A stretch of 28,857 nucleotides of DNA from DATLBA01 sp035527275 (GCA_035527275.1 DATLBA010000126.1:1-28857), one strand, 5' to 3'; positions 6,758 through 14,055 are shown, counted from the stretch's first letter. A program made the numbers and translations. The notes: generated by a model from the letters alone, not told the origin.

Positions 6758-9205
6758 ATGCCGACGTGGCGAACACGGTTGGCGGTCGGCCTCATTTCCG
6801 CAGCGGTCATCGGGCTTGAGTTAGCCTTGATGCGGGCACTTTCTGTCCGATTCTGGCATCACTTCGCCTACATGGTCATCAGCGTCGCCCTGCTGGGTTT
6901 CGGGACGAGCGGGACGGCGCTGATGCTCCTTCGGCGGCAGGTCGTCGGCCGGGCGCGCGGCTGGCTGTGCGCCTTGGCGCTGGCATTTTCGGTGAGTGCT
7001 GTGGGTTCGCTGTGGGCGGCGGGCAAGGTGCCGCTGAATGTGCGGTTCCTGGCGTGGGACTTCTCCCAGGTCGGATACGTTGCGGTGCTGGAACTGGTGC
7101 TTTTCGTGCCGTTCTTGCTGGGTGGCGCGGTGGTGGGCGTGGCGCTGATGGATCGGCCCGAGCGAATCGGCGGCCACTATGCCGCCAATCTGATCGGGTC
7201 CGGGCTGGGTGCCGTGAGCGCCGTCGTTTTGATGTATGTGCTGAGTGGGACGGAACTGGTTCTTGCGATGGCGCTGGTGGCTTACGTTGGGGGCGCATGG
7301 CTGGTTCCGTGGCGGCGCGTGTGGTGGGCCTCAGCCGCTCTAGGCATCGGGGCCGCTGCTGTCGCAGTGGCGGCCCTGGCTCCTCTTGAGCCGACCATGT
7401 CCCAGTACAAGATGCTCTCCCAGGTCCGGGCCATGCCGGGCGTGGAGGTTATCTACGAAACGGAAGGGCCCCTGGGGCGGATTGACGTGGTGGCGGGGCC
7501 GGCCATCCACTATGCCACGGGGCTGAGCCTTCAATACACCGCTTCCGTTCCGCCTCACGTGCTGCTCATTACGGACGGCGATCAGACCAGCCCCGTCTAT
7601 GATTGCAGGTCGCCACGGCGACTCGCCCCTGGAGAGCGGCGCGGCGAGTGGCGGTTCCTGGATTACACGACGGCGGCCCTTGCCTATCACCTTCAGAAGC
7701 AGTCGGCCGTGCTGGTCATCGGTGCGGGCGGCGGCGCGGACCTGGGGCTGGCCCTGTTTCACGGAAGCCCGCGCATCGTCGGGCTGGAGATGAACCCGCA
7801 GATTATCGAGGTGATGACCGGCCCCCTGGCCTCATACGGCGGGGACGTTTACGACGCGCCGGGAGTCCGCGTCGTGAACCAGGAAGCCCGGGGATATCTG
7901 GCCTCAACGGGGGAACTTTTCGACATCATCCAGTTGCCGCCGATTGACGCGTTCGGCGCGTCGGGCGCGGGTGTCTATGCCGCCCAGGAATCGTATTTAT
8001 ACACGGTGGAATCGTTCGCGGCGATGTTGGACCGGTTGAGCGACAACGGGGTGTTGTGTGTGACGCGATGGGCGCGCACGCCGCCGCGCGAAGGCCTGAA
8101 GGTGCTGGATACGGCGGCCGAAGCGCTTCGGCAAAAGGGGCTGGAGCCGGCCCAGCGGCTGGTGATGATCCGCAGTTGGGCGACCGTGACGGTGCTCGTT
8201 TCGAAGCGGCCGCTGGGCGCGGAAGCGGCCCGCCGAATCCGGGCCTTCGCGGACGAGCGCGGGTTCGACCTCTGCTGGTTGCCGGGGCTCACGGCGTCGG
8301 AGGTCAACCGCTACCATGTGCTGGACCGGCCCTATTACTTTGAGGCGGCGCGGGCGATGCTGGGGGCCGACCGGGACGCCTATCTCGCGGCCTATCCGTT
8401 TGAGGTCACAGCGCCGACCGACGACCGGCCCTACTTCTTTCATGCCTTCCGCTGGCGGTCGCTTCGCCTGCTGAGGGAGCAGTTGGGCAGGCGCTCGAGG
8501 GCTTACCTCGAGGTCGGGTATCTGATGCTGCTTGCGGCGCTTGGGCAGGCGGTGCTGCTGGCGGCGGTGATGATCGTGCTGCCTCTGGCGCTGGGGGTCA
8601 AGGCGCTCGGTTCTGCGCCGAGGAAGGCGGCCAGCCTCGGATACTTCCTTTTGCTTGGCGCCGGCTTTATGCTGCTCGAGATGGGATTCCTTCAGAAGTT
8701 GATTCTGTACCTGGCCCATCCGATCTATTCGAGCGCGGCAGTGATTGGCGGTTTTCTCCTCTTCGGGGGGTTGGGCAGCCTGGCGAGCGGGCGCCGGCGC
8801 GGCCGGATCGAACGTGTCGGCGCGGTCGCGGCCGCAGCGGTCGTGTGTCTGGGGCTGGGGTGTGTGTTCGGGCTGGGCAGATGGCTGGCGCTTACGCAGG
8901 CGGCGCCGGTGGCCCTACGGTTTCTGGTGGCGTGGGGGACGATTGCGCCGCTCGCGTTTGCGATGGGGCACATGTTCCCGACGGGGCTCAGGCTGGTGGG
9001 GACCGCCGCGCCGGCGATTGTGCCGTGGGCCTGGGCGGTCAACGGTTTCGCGTCCGTGGTGGCGACGGTTTCGGCACCGCTTCTGGCGATGGAGTTCGGT
9101 TTTTCGCGGCTGATGTTGATTGCCGTCGGATGTTACCTGCTGGCGGGCGTTCTGGTTCTGCGGCTGGGGGCGCGCCGGCAACGGCGGTTCAGGCCAGGGC
9201 CGTGA
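6758..9205 (+). CDS. Polytopic membrane protein with spermidine-synthase-like SAM-binding domain
   Basis: An 815-residue protein with about seven hydrophobic helices in residues 8-210, a soluble domain of about 250-545, and five or more further helices from about 585 to 805. The middle domain has a nucleotide-binding loop VLVIGAGGGADLGLAL, an acidic strand end VGLEMN, and FDIIQLPPIDAF, as in the spermidine synthase and methyltransferase fold. The C-terminal helices carry LLLGAGFMLLEMGFLQKL and LAHPIYSSAAVIGG, typical of a large family usually annotated as spermidine synthase-like. Whether it makes a polyamine is unknown. It follows pcm after six bases and is probably co-transcribed. Its last 17 bases overlap the end of the opposing gene. 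Confidence 0.8.
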   Translation: MPTWRTRLAVGLISAAVIGLELALMRALSVRFWHHFAYMVISVALLGFGTSGTALMLLRRQVVGRARGWLCALALAFSVSAVGSLWAAGKVPLNVRFLAWDFSQVGYVAVLELVLFVPFLLGGAVVGVALMDRPERIGGHYAANLIGSGLGAVSAVVLMYVLSGTELVLAMALVAYVGGAWLVPWRRVWWASAALGIGAAAVAVAALAPLEPTMSQYKMLSQVRAMPGVEVIYETEGPLGRIDVVAGPAIHYATGLSLQYTASVPPHVLLITDGDQTSPVYDCRSPRRLAPGERRGEWRFLDYTTAALAYHLQKQSAVLVIGAGGGADLGLALFHGSPRIVGLEMNPQIIEVMTGPLASYGGDVYDAPGVRVVNQEARGYLASTGELFDIIQLPPIDAFGASGAGVYAAQESYLYTVESFAAMLDRLSDNGVLCVTRWARTPPREGLKVLDTAAEALRQKGLEPAQRLVMIRSWATVTVLVSKRPLGAEAARRIRAFADERGFDLCWLPGLTASEVNRYHVLDRPYYFEAARAMLGADRDAYLAAYPFEVTAPTDDRPYFFHAFRWRSLRLLREQLGRRSRAYLEVGYLMLLAALGQAVLLAAVMIVLPLALGVKALGSAPRKAASLGYFLLLGAGFMLLEMGFLQKLILYLAHPIYSSAAVIGGFLLFGGLGSLASGRRRGRIERVGAVAAAAVVCLGLGCVFGLGRWLALTQAAPVALRFLVAWGTIAPLAFAMGHMFPTGLRLVGTAAPAIVPWAWAVNGFASVVATVSAPLLAMEFGFSRLMLIAVGCYLLAGVLVLRLGARRQRRFRPGP

Positions 9206-10202
9206 GCCGTTCTTCCGCCGCCGCCAGCAGGGCGTCGGGCGTCGGGCCGTCGGCCGAGGAAAGCGCCAGCCCGGCATGGAGCCGCAGCGCCGGATCGACG
9301 CGCGGCCCGAGGGCCACCAGCGCCTCGATAACGGCGCGGTGGTGGTCGTCGGCGTCCTGCGGTTGGCCGACCTCGCGGGCCCATGCGACGGCGTATCGGT
9401 CGGCGGCCAAGCGGCCACCTCGGTATCCCCCAGGCAGGATGGACCCGATGGCACGGCCGAGCCGGCCGAGCGTTTCGGGTTCCGCAGACCCTCCCTCGGG
9501 CGTCGGTTGCGGCCTGAGCAGGACCAGAGCGACCTCGGCCTGACATTCCCGCGCCCTGGCCATCAGTTTGCGAAGATAGGTCCGGAACCTGTCTGCCTTC
9601 AACAGACCCGTCTCGGCGTCGCGGAGGGCGTCGAGCCGGGCCTGGCCTGTCGCGTCGGGCGTTTCCTGGTGGGGCGGCGGCTCGGTCTGCTGCTCGTCCC
9701 GAGATTCATTCTGCTCGTTCTCTGGCGGCGGGTTTTTCTCTTCGGCGGGCAACTCAGGCGCGGCGTCGGGCGCAGGGGCCTCTTGGTGAGCGGGCAGCGG
9801 CTTGTCCTCCCGGGCCGGCGGAGGACCCGCGGACGCCAGAGCGTGCGCCAGTTCGTCCGCCTCGCCGGGGAGGAGAAAGTACTGCGTGACGCCGGCCTCC
9901 AGGAGGTCGCGTGCGGCAGGTTCGTCTTCCGGCTCGGCGAGGAGGTAGATGGCCAGATCGGGCTGCGCTTTTTTCAGGCCGGCCAGGAGTTCGCTCGCCC
10001 GCCCGCGCAGACAATCGAAGTCTAAGACGGCGGCGCGGACGCCGCCGCGCGCGACGGCCCACAAGGCCTCGGCGCCGGAGGAGTAGATGTCGGCGGCGTT
10101 GAGAACCCGGTCCAGCAGTGCGCGGCGTGCGGGGCTGCGGCAGACGAGGATGACGCGCGGCTGGGCGGAGGCGTCGGTGCTTGCGTTCGTCGGAGGGTTC
10201 AC
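9189..10202 (-). CDS. Degenerate receiver plus GGDEF-like domain protein
   Basis: Residues 15-125 look like a response-regulator receiver (VILVCRSPARRALLDRVL, then VLDFDCL with candidate phospho-acceptor Asp61 or Asp63, and GVTQYFLLP). Residues 126-185 are a Pro/Glu/Gln-rich linker. Residues 188-337 resemble a diguanylate cyclase (RDAETGLLKADRFRTYL). The GGDEF motif itself is replaced by a stretch reading RLAADRYAVAWA, so cyclase activity is unlikely and it may be a sensor or scaffold. Translation starts at a GTG that overlaps the stop of the upstream gene (GTGA), so the two are coupled. The 3' end overlaps the opposing membrane protein gene by 17 bases. Confidence 0.7.
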   Translation of the reverse strand: MNPPTNASTDASAQPRVILVCRSPARRALLDRVLNAADIYSSGAEALWAVARGGVRAAVLDFDCLRGRASELLAGLKKAQPDLAIYLLAEPEDEPAARDLLEAGVTQYFLLPGEADELAHALASAGPPPAREDKPLPAHQEAPAPDAAPELPAEEKNPPPENEQNESRDEQQTEPPPHQETPDATGQARLDALRDAETGLLKADRFRTYLRKLMARARECQAEVALVLLRPQPTPEGGSAEPETLGRLGRAIGSILPGGYRGGRLAADRYAVAWAREVGQPQDADDHHRAVIEALVALGPRVDPALRLHAGLALSSADGPTPDALLAAAEERLTALA

Positions 10203-10837
10203 TCCTCGCCCTCCTCGCCCAGCAGGACGCGAAGTTCTTCCTCGGTCAGCGTCTGCCGTCCGCTGCCGTCGATACGGGTCGGCTCATCCGTGATGTTCTG
10301 GACCTTCGGCTCGGCCTGTGAGTCGGCCCAGTCGGGTGTCAGCATCGGCTTGGCCAGGAACGCCTTCGTCTCGACCGGCGCCTCGCGCTCGGGTGCTGTG
10401 GTTTCAACCGGTGGCGCTTCAGGCCGCGCAGGCCTCGCCGAGAAGCTTTCGAGAAAGCGGGACACATCGTCGGAGTCGGCCAGGACGAGGTCCGCGCCGA
10501 CGAGTTCGGCCAACTCGCCCTTGTATCTGAAGCCCGGGGAGTGGTAGACGACAAGGGTCGTCTCCGGCCATTGCCGGCGCAGGAGGGGGAAGATGTGAAA
10601 TTCGTCGCGGCCGAAGTAATCCACGCCGAGGACGATGTATCGGAAGGCGGTTTGGGCGCGTGCGGCTTCGGCAATCGCCTCATAGGGGTTGTCAACGGCG
10701 GTGACGCGTGCGCCGGCGGCCCGAAGGCTCTGGTCGATGAGTTCGGCCCTTGCCGAGCCGCGCTGCTTCACGAGAAGCGACGTGAGGGCGGTTGGTTTCA
10801 CGATTCTGGACCCCTCGTAGGGCACAACGGAACCCAT
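10199..10837 (-). CDS. Receiver-like protein with acidic C-terminal tail
   Basis: About 212 residues if translated from the ATG at 10837. The frame is open to an ATG at 10921, and a GTG at 10801 with GAGGGG upstream is another possible start. The N-terminal 120 residues look like a receiver fold: TSLLVKQRGSARAELIDQSL, AVDNPYEAIAEAA, YIVLGVDYFGRDEFHIFPLL and TLVVYHSPGF. The acidic pocket is incomplete. The rest is a low-complexity Pro/Glu linker ending in LTEEELRVLLGEEGEE. It is coupled to the next gene by a GTGA overlap, and the pair probably forms a small regulatory unit. Function is unknown. Confidence 0.6.
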   Translation of the reverse strand: MGSVVPYEGSRIVKPTALTSLLVKQRGSARAELIDQSLRAAGARVTAVDNPYEAIAEAARAQTAFRYIVLGVDYFGRDEFHIFPLLRRQWPETTLVVYHSPGFRYKGELAELVGADLVLADSDDVSRFLESFSARPARPEAPPVETTAPEREAPVETKAFLAKPMLTPDWADSQAEPKVQNITDEPTRIDGSGRQTLTEEELRVLLGEEGEE

Positions 10838-11107
10838 GTCCTTACTATGGCGCATCGGAGCGGCGGCGTCAAGGCGCGTTTCGGCACGACCGACGCCGGT
10901 GGTACTCCCAAGCATGGCCATTGCCCGTGGGTGCTGGGTGTGACAATTTTCCCCGCAGCCCTTAGCGGAGGGGCGGCATCCCCACTTTGTGGCGCCTTCG
11001 GCGTGCGGTGTGTCCCGCCAATGCGGTCCCCCTTCGGCGAACTCAGGGCCTGCGGCAAGGCAGCGGACTCCAAGGCGGCTGCGCCGCCGTTCGCCGTCCG
11101 GAGCGAA

Positions 11108-11138
11108 AATCTAGAATCGCAAATCGAAAATTGAAAAT
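11108..11138. repeat. Degenerate tandem array, 7-base period (AATCGNA type)
   Basis: Successive heptads read AATCTAG, AATCGCA, AATCGAA, AATTGAA, then AAT. Similar arrays occur at 12993-13020 (inverted) and 13085-13112. Confidence 0.6.
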
Positions 11139-11157
11139 ATGGTTTTTCGTGCTGCCT

Positions 11158-11197
11158 CCGTCACTCCGTCACTCAGTTGCCCGGTCACCCAGTCACT
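11158..11197. repeat. Degenerate tandem array, 8-base period (GTCACTCR type)
   Basis: Successive octads read CCGTCACT, CCGTCACT, CAGTTGCC, CGGTCACC, CAGTCACT. The array at 13202-13233 on the opposite strand has the same period and a related unit. Confidence 0.6.
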
Positions 11198-11272
11198 GGT
11201 CGTCCCGCCCTGTCAAAATGGTAGGCCGGGAACGGCGTGAGACACGGGCCGCAGGACGGGGGAAATGGGCGG

Positions 11273-11365
11273 CGCGCATTTTGAGCCTATGCTCATAACC
11301 GGCGGCGAAAAACGCGCGCGGGCGGCGCCCTGCGGGGGCGCTCCATGGCCGGGCCGCGCATTTTG
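11273..11365. repeat. 11-bp direct repeat CGCGCATTTTG
   Basis: Two exact copies, at 11273-11283 and 11355-11365, lie 82 bases apart. The second ends just before the proposed -35 of purD. A regulator site is possible but there is no other support. Confidence 0.3.
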
Positions 11366-11366
11366 C

Positions 11367-11396
11367 TTGAGGAACCGCCGCGAACGGGTCTAAAAT
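11367..11396 (+). promoter_or_regulatory. Possible promoter of purD
   Basis: TTGAGG at 11367-11372 and TAAAAT at 11391-11396 are 18 bases apart. The predicted start near 11403 is about 40 bases ahead of the purD ATG. The -35 is weak. Confidence 0.4.
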
Positions 11397-11441
11397 CGGA
11401 GCCCCCACAGGCTCCGAGATGGAGTGAGGAGAAGAGGCGCG

Positions 11442-12725
11442 ATGAAGATTCTAGTTGTCGGCGGCGGGGGACGCGAACACGCCCTTTGCTGGAAACTGGC
11501 CCAGTCCTCCCGCTGCACGAAACTGTATGCGGCGCCGGGCAATCCGGGCATCGCGAAGGTGGCCGAGTGCCTCCCGATCGGGGCCGAGGACGTTGACTCG
11601 CTGCTCGGGTTCGCCCGCGAGAAGGGAATCGATCTCACGGTCGTGGGGCCGGAGGTGCCGCTGGTCGAGGGCATCGTGGATCGGTTCCAGGGCGAGGGGC
11701 TCCGGATCTTCGGTCCCAACAAGGCAGCCGCCCAGGTCGAGGGGTCGAAGGCCTGGTCGAAGATGGTCATGAAGCACCATGCGGTTTCGACGGCCGAGTT
11801 TGCCTCCTTCACGTCGGCCCGCGACGCGCTGTGTTACATCGAAAGTCACGAGGAGCCGCTCGTCGTGAAGGCCTCGGGTCTGGCGGCGGGGAAGGGCGTC
11901 TTTGTCTGCGGGAACCAGGACGAAGCCTGCCAGGCCGTCGAGAAGATCATGAACGAAAAGGCGTTCGGCGCGTCGGGCGAGCGAATCATCATCGAAGAAC
12001 GCCTGAAGGGCGAGGAGGCGTCGATTCTGGCCCTGGTGAGTTCCTCGAGCATCTACATACTCGAATCGTCGCAGGATCACAAGGCGGCCTACGACGGCGA
12101 CAAGGGACCGAACACGGGTGGCATGGGGGCCTGCAGCCCGGCGCCGGTCGTCACGGACCGCATCGAAGGCCAGATCGAAGCCGAAATCCTCGTCCCGATG
12201 GTTCATGGGATGAGGGTGGAAGGGGCCCCGTACCGCGGCCTGCTGTATGCGGGGATCATGGTGACGGCAGGCGGGCCGAAGGTCCTGGAGTTCAACTGCC
12301 GCTTCGGCGATCCGGAGGCCCAGCCGCTCCTCGTCCGCCTAAAGAGCGACCTGGTGGAACTTCTGGAGGCCACGATGGACGACCGCCTGGAAAGCGTCGC
12401 CGTAGAGTGGGACCCGCGGCCGGCGGTGTGCGTCGTGATGGCCTCCGGCGGGTATCCCGGTTCGTACGAGAAGGGCAAGGAGATTACCGGACTCGATGAG
12501 GCCGACGCGATGGACGATGTGGTGGTGTTTCACGCGGGCACGCGCGCCGAGGACGGCAAGGTTTACTCGAACGGGGGCCGCGTGCTGGGCGTGACGGCCT
12601 TGGGCGCGGATATCGGCGAGGCGCGGGACCGGGCATACGAAGCGGTTCAGAAGATACACTTTCGCCGGGCGCACTGGCGGACGGACATTGCGGTCAAGGC
12701 GATCCGGCGTCTGGCGGGGGCGTAG
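11442..12725 (+). CDS. purD: Phosphoribosylamine-glycine ligase (GAR synthetase)
   Basis: An ATP-grasp enzyme of purine synthesis that joins phosphoribosylamine and glycine with ATP. The N-terminal domain opens with KILVVGGGGREHALCWKL. Later motifs include GPEVPLVEGIVD, KASGLAAGKGVFV in the ATP site, NTGGMGACSPAP, EFNCRFGDPEAQPLL with metal ligands, and GGYPGSYEKGKEI near the C terminus. I chose the ATG at 11442 (427 residues) because family members start directly with this strand and an AGAGG lies just upstream. A GTG at 11424 would add six residues. The gene ends seven bases before the 3' end of the convergent tRNA-Gly. The other purine-related genes of the window are further downstream, beyond the tRNAs. 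Confidence 0.96.
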   Translation: MKILVVGGGGREHALCWKLAQSSRCTKLYAAPGNPGIAKVAECLPIGAEDVDSLLGFAREKGIDLTVVGPEVPLVEGIVDRFQGEGLRIFGPNKAAAQVEGSKAWSKMVMKHHAVSTAEFASFTSARDALCYIESHEEPLVVKASGLAAGKGVFVCGNQDEACQAVEKIMNEKAFGASGERIIIEERLKGEEASILALVSSSSIYILESSQDHKAAYDGDKGPNTGGMGACSPAPVVTDRIEGQIEAEILVPMVHGMRVEGAPYRGLLYAGIMVTAGGPKVLEFNCRFGDPEAQPLLVRLKSDLVELLEATMDDRLESVAVEWDPRPAVCVVMASGGYPGSYEKGKEITGLDEADAMDDVVVFHAGTRAEDGKVYSNGGRVLGVTALGADIGEARDRAYEAVQKIHFRRAHWRTDIAVKAIRRLAGA

Positions 12726-12732
12726 GGGTGAG

Positions 12733-12806
12733 TGGAGCGGGCGATGGGGATCGAACCCACATAGCCGGCTTGGAAGGCCGGTGCTCTACCATTGAGCTAC
12801 GCCCGC
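12733..12806 (-). tRNA. tRNA-Gly (TCC)
   Basis: Minus-strand cloverleaf with acceptor GCGGGCG pairing CGCCCGC, D arm GCTCAATGGTAGAGC, anticodon TCC (complement of 12772-12774) in a CTTCCAA loop, T arm GTGGGTTCGATCCCCAT, discriminator T and encoded CCA. It is the last gene of the Thr-Tyr-Gly cluster. Confidence 0.96.
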
Positions 12807-12813
12807 TCAACCA

Positions 12814-12841
12814 ATGCGGAACTCGGAATGCCGAACTCGCG
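12814..12841. repeat. Degenerate tandem array, 7-base period
   Basis: Heptads read ATGCGGA, ACTCGGA, ATGCCGA, ACTCGCG. The outer AATGCGGAA (12813-12821) is an inverted copy of TTCCGCATT at 12887-12895, so the two arrays of this tRNA spacer face each other. Confidence 0.55.
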
Positions 12842-12865
12842 GCGGAGAGCCCCGCCCGCCGTTCG

Positions 12866-12900
12866 TTCCGCGTTCCCACTTCCGCCTTCCGCATTCTAGG
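12866..12900. repeat. Degenerate tandem array, 7-base period (TTCCGCN type)
   Basis: Heptads read TTCCGCG, TTCCCAC, TTCCGCC, TTCCGCA, TTCTAGG. It ends exactly at the encoded CCA end of tRNA-Tyr. Confidence 0.55.
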
Positions 12901-12985
12901 TGGTGGGCAGGGGAGGATTCGAACCTCCGAAGGCTGAGCCAGCAGATTTACAGTCTGCCCCCTTTGGCCACTCGGGAACCTGCCC
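12901..12985 (-). tRNA. tRNA-Tyr (GTA)
   Basis: Minus-strand class II tRNA of 85 bases with a long variable arm. Acceptor GGGCAGG pairs CCTGCCC, the anticodon GTA lies in a CTGTAAA loop, the T arm is GGAGGTTCGAATCCTCC, and discriminator A and CCA are encoded. Confidence 0.96.
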
Positions 12986-12992
12986 CTTCTCC

Positions 12993-13020
12993 ATTTTCGA
13001 TTTCAGATTTTCGATTCACC
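12993..13020. repeat. Degenerate tandem array, 7-base period (AATCGNA type, inverted)
   Basis: Plus-strand heptads read ATTTTCG, ATTTCAG, ATTTTCG, ATTCACC. This is the reverse complement of the unit seen at 11108-11138. Confidence 0.6.
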
Positions 13021-13050
13021 AGCGCGCCCTTGCCGCCAATACGCCTGAGG

Positions 13051-13065
13051 CCCGCCTGAGGCGGG
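13051..13065. repeat. Palindrome CCCGCCTGAGGCGGG
   Basis: A perfect 7-bp stem around one base, in the tRNA-Thr to tRNA-Tyr spacer. A half copy (CGCCTGAGG) lies directly before it. The identical 15-mer occurs at 13865-13879. Confidence 0.65.
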
Positions 13066-13084
13066 ATGCCACCGCCCCGCCGTT

Positions 13085-13112
13085 CAATCGAAAATCGGCA
13101 ATCGCAAATCTC
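13085..13112. repeat. Degenerate tandem array, 7-base period (AATCGNA type)
   Basis: Heptads read CAATCGA, AAATCGG, CAATCGC, AAATCTC. It stops five bases before the 3' end of tRNA-Thr. Confidence 0.6.
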
Positions 13113-13117
13113 TTTTT

Positions 13118-13192
13118 TGGGGCTGGCGGAGGGACTTGAACCCCCAACCCCCCGCTTACAAGGCGGGCGCTCTACCATTGAGCTACGCCAGC
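13118..13192 (-). tRNA. tRNA-Thr (TGT)
   Basis: Minus-strand cloverleaf with acceptor GCTGGCG pairing CGCCAGC, D arm GCTCAATGGTAGAGC, anticodon TGT (complement of 13158-13160) in a CTTGTAA loop, T loop TTCAAGT, discriminator C and encoded CCA. It is the first gene of the Thr-Tyr-Gly cluster. Confidence 0.95.
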
Positions 13193-13201
13193 GCCGGACA
13201 G

Positions 13202-13233
13202 CCGAGTAACCGAGTAACGACGTGGCAAAGTAA
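13202..13233. repeat. Degenerate tandem array, 8-base period (GTTACTCG type, inverted)
   Basis: Octads read CCGAGTAA, CCGAGTAA, CGACGTGG, CAAAGTAA. On the minus strand the unit is GTTACTCG, close to the GTCACTCA unit at 11158-11197. It lies in the leader of the tRNA-Thr transcript. Confidence 0.6.
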
Positions 13234-13590
13234 CGGCCGGCTCGAAGCCTTTGTCTTTCCCCCTGCCCTCTTACCGATTGCCTCCCGCCTTCGCCATAGA
13301 AGCCAACGAAGACGAAGCCCCCTCCCGCCTCCGCTACTCCGCTGCTGCGTCACTCGTCTTACTATACCAGTCTTTCTCGTCCTTTCAACCCCCCCGCGCC
13401 CAAAAAATCTCAGACGCCCGCAATGTCCTGCCGCGCCCCAACGCCCGGGGACGAACGCCGTGAATCCCCGGCGATTGGGCCCAAAATCCATCCCAAACCG
13501 CCCGCCAATATATTGACCATGCGCAATAGGCACACACCCAACGCCCACGGACTCCGCACCGTGGGGGCGATCCGGCGCCGACGACTGCGC
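13234..13590. other. Spacer between divergent tRNA units
   Basis: About 357 bases without a gene. It holds the promoter for the minus-strand tRNA cluster (13361-13388). No other structure was recognised, and the open frames here lack ribosome sites and family motifs. Confidence 0.6.
13361..13388 (-). promoter_or_regulatory. Sigma-70-type promoter of the tRNA-Thr-Tyr-Gly cluster
   Basis: On the minus strand, TTGAAA (13388-13383) and TATAGT (13366-13361) are 16 bases apart. The predicted start near 13354 gives a leader of about 160 bases before tRNA-Thr. Confidence 0.65.
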
Positions 13591-13618
13591 TTGACACGGC
13601 CGGCCCGTCCGCTAGAAT
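13591..13618 (+). promoter_or_regulatory. Sigma-70-type promoter of tRNA-Lys
   Basis: Consensus TTGACA at 13591-13596 and TAGAAT at 13613-13618 with a 16-base spacer. The predicted start falls within a few bases of the tRNA 5' end region at 13632. Confidence 0.7.
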
Positions 13619-13631
13619 GCAAGCCGCCGGA

Positions 13632-13707
<76 letters not shown>

Positions 13708-13744
13708 GCCGACCCATCGACGGTTAGTGATGACAGGCATTGAC

Positions 13745-13917
13745 GTGTCGCCGCCGAGGAGTGAGCCGCACGCAGTTCTACGAGTACAAACGCCGCTTTC
13801 AGACCCACGGGCCGGAGGGCCTGAAGGACCTGCCGCCGATCCACAAGACCCACCCGATGACCGACCCGCCTGAGGCGGGCCGGAGGTCGTCGAGACGATC
13901 CTGGCGATGTCGCAAGA
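13745..13917 (+). pseudogene. Fragment of an IS481-like transposase
   Basis: The frame reads CRRRGVSRTQFYEYKRRFQ, then THGPEGLKDLPPIHKTHPMT, which is the N-terminal helix-turn-helix region of IS481/IS3-type transposases. The expected continuation (P-EVVETILAMSQ) is present only in another frame after the palindrome at 13865-13879. An inserted stretch of about 11 bases explains the shift. No DDE catalytic domain follows and no terminal inverted repeats were found. The spacer from 13918 to 14055 looks non-coding. The fragment starts 38 bases after tRNA-Lys. The family call is from memory of the consensus. Confidence 0.6.
13865..13879. repeat. Palindrome CCCGCCTGAGGCGGG inside the transposase fragment
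   Basis: Identical to the copy at 13051-13065. It breaks the transposase reading frame: removing about 11 bases here would restore a Pro-Pro-Glu-Val-Val continuation. Confidence 0.65.
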
Positions 13918-14055
13918 TTGTTTTACGAATCACGGCCGCAAGGGGTCGCCCCCAAACGAGAGGCTGCGGTGCGCGCAGAAGCCCGGCGCAGGTTATCGTT
14001 TTGGATGCGGCAATCCGGCGCGGTAGCGTTTTTCCAATTTTTTTCGAAAGAAGTC

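Larger units (their letters stand above)
10838..11366. other. Spacer upstream of purD rich in short repeats
   Basis: No gene is evident over about 530 bases. The stretch separates the minus-strand receiver gene from purD. It holds a 7-base-period array (11108-11138), an 8-base-period array (11158-11197), a short direct repeat (11273-11283 and 11355-11365) and a GC hairpin around 11325-11341. Confidence 0.6.

Noticed and set aside
12694..12937. Open frames on both strands across tRNA-Gly (RSSMVEHRPSKPAMWVRSP and GDRTHIAGLEGRCSTIELRPL)
   Set aside because: They are tRNA sequence read as protein; the cloverleaf is complete.
12948..13178. Minus-strand open frame with MVERPPCKRGVGGSSPSASP
   Set aside because: It reads tRNA-Thr and repeat spacer, with no ribosome site.
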